A stretch of 64,000 bases of DNA, taken from positions 186,001 through 250,000 of the forward strand of contig NZ_NSKE01000007.1 in assembly GCF_002287075.1 (NCBI RefSeq). Reading direction: 5' to 3'. A model generated the notes under the pieces. That model did no database searches and was not told the DNA's origin. It saw nothing but the letters and a program-made list of their open reading frames with translations. Origin of the DNA: Fodinibius salipaludis (GTDB taxonomy: Bacteria; Bacteroidota; Rhodothermia; Balneolales; Balneolaceae). The first letter of the stretch is position 1. Every line of letters starts with the position of its first letter. This document shows positions 62,609 through 64,000 of this stretch, piece after piece. Position numbers and translations under genes: made by a program.

Positions 62609-64000
62609 ATGTTTACACCATTGCCATCATCAAAGAATGTGATATTGCCAGTGGTTTTTGCTGCATTTCTATTTTTTGGATGCACCGGACCACAACAAAC
62701 TACTGAAGATCCTCAACAAACATCCGAAGAAAAAGCCGTTCAAAAACCTTCGGAATTAGATCGATTGGTCCCCAACCCAATCACCGAAGAAATCCCCAAT
62801 GCATTTTTTAATGCTATCGATAATGGTACCCGGACCATGTCTGGCGAACCAGGCAACAATTATTGGACACAAACGGCCAATTATGATATTGATGTTGAGC
62901 TAATCCCCGCCGATACGCTTGTAAAGGGAAGTGCAACCATTACCTATTACAACAATTCTCCCGATACGTTAGATGCTCTTCATATGGAACTGGCGCAAAA
63001 TCTGCATGCCGAAGGAGCACAACGAAGCAGCCCCCAGGAAGTTACCGGAGGTATAAACCTACATAAGGTTGGCCTTAATGGTGATGAGGTCAGCCAGCTG
63101 CAAACACGCAGAGATCCAACGGGATATGGTGTTAATGGAACACATCTTTTTATTCGACCCCAAAATGCTGTTACACCCGGTGACTCTGCTAAAATACAGG
63201 TCGCTTGGGATTTCAAAATCCCCCAGCGAGGGGCAAGTGGACGCATGGGATATAATGAAGACAATCTTTTCTATATTGCATACTGGTACCCGCAGATGCG
63301 CGTTTATGATGATGTTTTCGGATGGATGACTGACCAGTTTACCGGAACTTCCGAATTCTACCACGACTTTGCAGGTTATAACGTTGACATTACCGTCCCC
63401 GAACAATGGGTGGTGGGCTCTACCGGTCAGCTTACAAATGGACAAGAAGTTCTTACCAAAGACATTTTTCAACGGCTTGATAAAGCTCATAAAAGCGATA
63501 CAGTAGTATCTGTTGTTACTGAAGATGATTTCGGATCGGCAACAAAATCACCTGAGAATGGTACCCTTACCTGGAGCTTCGAAGCCCAAAAAGTACGAGA
63601 TTTTGCTTTTAGCGTAACCAAAGAATCCAAATGGGATGCCACCCGCGCAAGTGTTGGTGATCTTGATAACGACGGCGAAGAAGAGTATACAGATATCAAT
63701 GCTATTTATCGCAGTTCTGCTCCAAAATGGACAGATGGCGCTAAGTTTACGCAGCATGCTATCACCTTCTTGTCAGAACAGACTGACCTCGAATATCCCT
63801 GGCCTCACATGACCTCGGTAGAAGGGGGAGGCATCATCGGCGGGGGCATGGAGTTTCCAATGATTACCATTATTGGTGATTATAATAATCAATCCTCGCA
63901 AGCCCTTTACGGAGTAATAGCACATGAATTGGCACATATGTGGGTGCCGATGATTGTAAGCACAAACGAGCGTCATTATGCCTGGATGGATGAGGGTACC
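62609..64000 (+). CDS. M1-family metallopeptidase, lipid-anchored (partial)
   Basis: 464 codons, open at the right edge. The start MFTPLPSSKNVILPVVFA leads to a lipobox (FLFFGC, Cys near residue 25), so the protein is exported and lipid-anchored. A beta-rich N-terminal domain (about 75-300) precedes the catalytic part, with substrate motif GGGMEFPM, zinc site HELAHMW near residue 438 and the third ligand Glu 18 residues later in WMDEG. This is the gluzincin layout of aminopeptidase N-like enzymes. The upstream receiver gene is 35 bp away, so the two may share a transcript. Confidence 0.93.
   Translation, partial: MFTPLPSSKNVILPVVFAAFLFFGCTGPQQTTEDPQQTSEEKAVQKPSELDRLVPNPITEEIPNAFFNAIDNGTRTMSGEPGNNYWTQTANYDIDVELIPADTLVKGSATITYYNNSPDTLDALHMELAQNLHAEGAQRSSPQEVTGGINLHKVGLNGDEVSQLQTRRDPTGYGVNGTHLFIRPQNAVTPGDSAKIQVAWDFKIPQRGASGRMGYNEDNLFYIAYWYPQMRVYDDVFGWMTDQFTGTSEFYHDFAGYNVDITVPEQWVVGSTGQLTNGQEVLTKDIFQRLDKAHKSDTVVSVVTEDDFGSATKSPENGTLTWSFEAQKVRDFAFSVTKESKWDATRASVGDLDNDGEEEYTDINAIYRSSAPKWTDGAKFTQHAITFLSEQTDLEYPWPHMTSVEGGGIIGGGMEFPMITIIGDYNNQSSQALYGVIAHELAHMWVPMIVSTNERHYAWMDEGT

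Overview
The window is a bacterial chromosome fragment that carries one large integrated element. The backbone has TonB receptors with carboxypeptidase-like N-termini, a LytS/LytR pair, several lipoproteins, a NodT-type efflux system, an acidic proteome and few strong Shine-Dalgarno sites. It also has short palindromic repeats of the kind ending GTCATCTCGA / TCGAAATGAC. Together these suggest the FCB group, most likely Balneolota or Rhodothermota. That placement is inference; no rRNA is present to confirm it.

Left backbone (1-22147). The first genes are housekeeping: an OPT transporter, an OsmC protein followed by a MetZ-type sulfhydrylase, MsrB, GAPDH and an ankyrin protein. Next comes a translation/replication-maintenance run (HU-like protein, RuvX, peptide deformylase, Met-tRNA formyltransferase) and a bifunctional RelA/SpoT enzyme. 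A five-gene minus-strand operon follows: TonB receptor, secreted TPR protein, CPBP membrane protease (frameshifted here), LytS kinase and LytTR regulator. After it lie a cold-shock gene with a structured leader, an orphan HigA-like regulator, and a cluster of palindromic repeats, one of which has a GIY-YIG nuclease gene between its arms.

Integrated element (22148-55526, about 33.3 kb). It is bounded by a perfect 48-bp direct repeat of the 3' half of a tRNA(CAT) gene. A tyrosine integrase sits just inside the right end, and repeated GTACCAA sites lie at both ends. A replication module (wHTH Rep-like protein, three small HTH or zinc proteins, and a GTTAAACATT repeat cluster) lies behind the integrase. 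No capsid, terminase, relaxase or conjugation genes were recognised, so it resembles a satellite or integrative mobilisable island. The cargo is almost entirely defence-like. From left to right it holds a retron-like reverse transcriptase fused to a restriction-nuclease domain; an AbiE-like toxin-antitoxin pair with a striking operator; a lone AbiEi-like regulator under its own 16-bp inverted repeat; and an AlpA-like regulator. Then comes a tight operon of a metallo-beta-lactamase-fold protein, an E2-E1-JAB triple-domain protein and a patatin lipase. After that are two PD-(D/E)XK-like proteins and a small helical protein, and a complete BREX type 1 system (brxA-brxB-brxC-pglX-pglZ-brxL). The BREX operon also contains an overlooked 52-codon reading frame that fits exactly between pglX and pglZ.

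Right backbone (55527-64000). After tRNA-Met and tRNA-Leu comes a complete RND efflux operon (outer-membrane lipoprotein, adaptor, pump). A stand-alone response regulator follows, and then the first 464 codons of a lipid-anchored M1-family metallopeptidase that runs off the window.

The best candidate for an undescribed system is the MBL / E2-E1-JAB / patatin operon (28982-33791). It has ubiquitin-like conjugation and deconjugation domains and a phospholipase-like effector, but no recognisable CD-NTase. The retron-like RT-nuclease fusion, the small BREX reading frame and the GIY-YIG palindromic element are the next most interesting.
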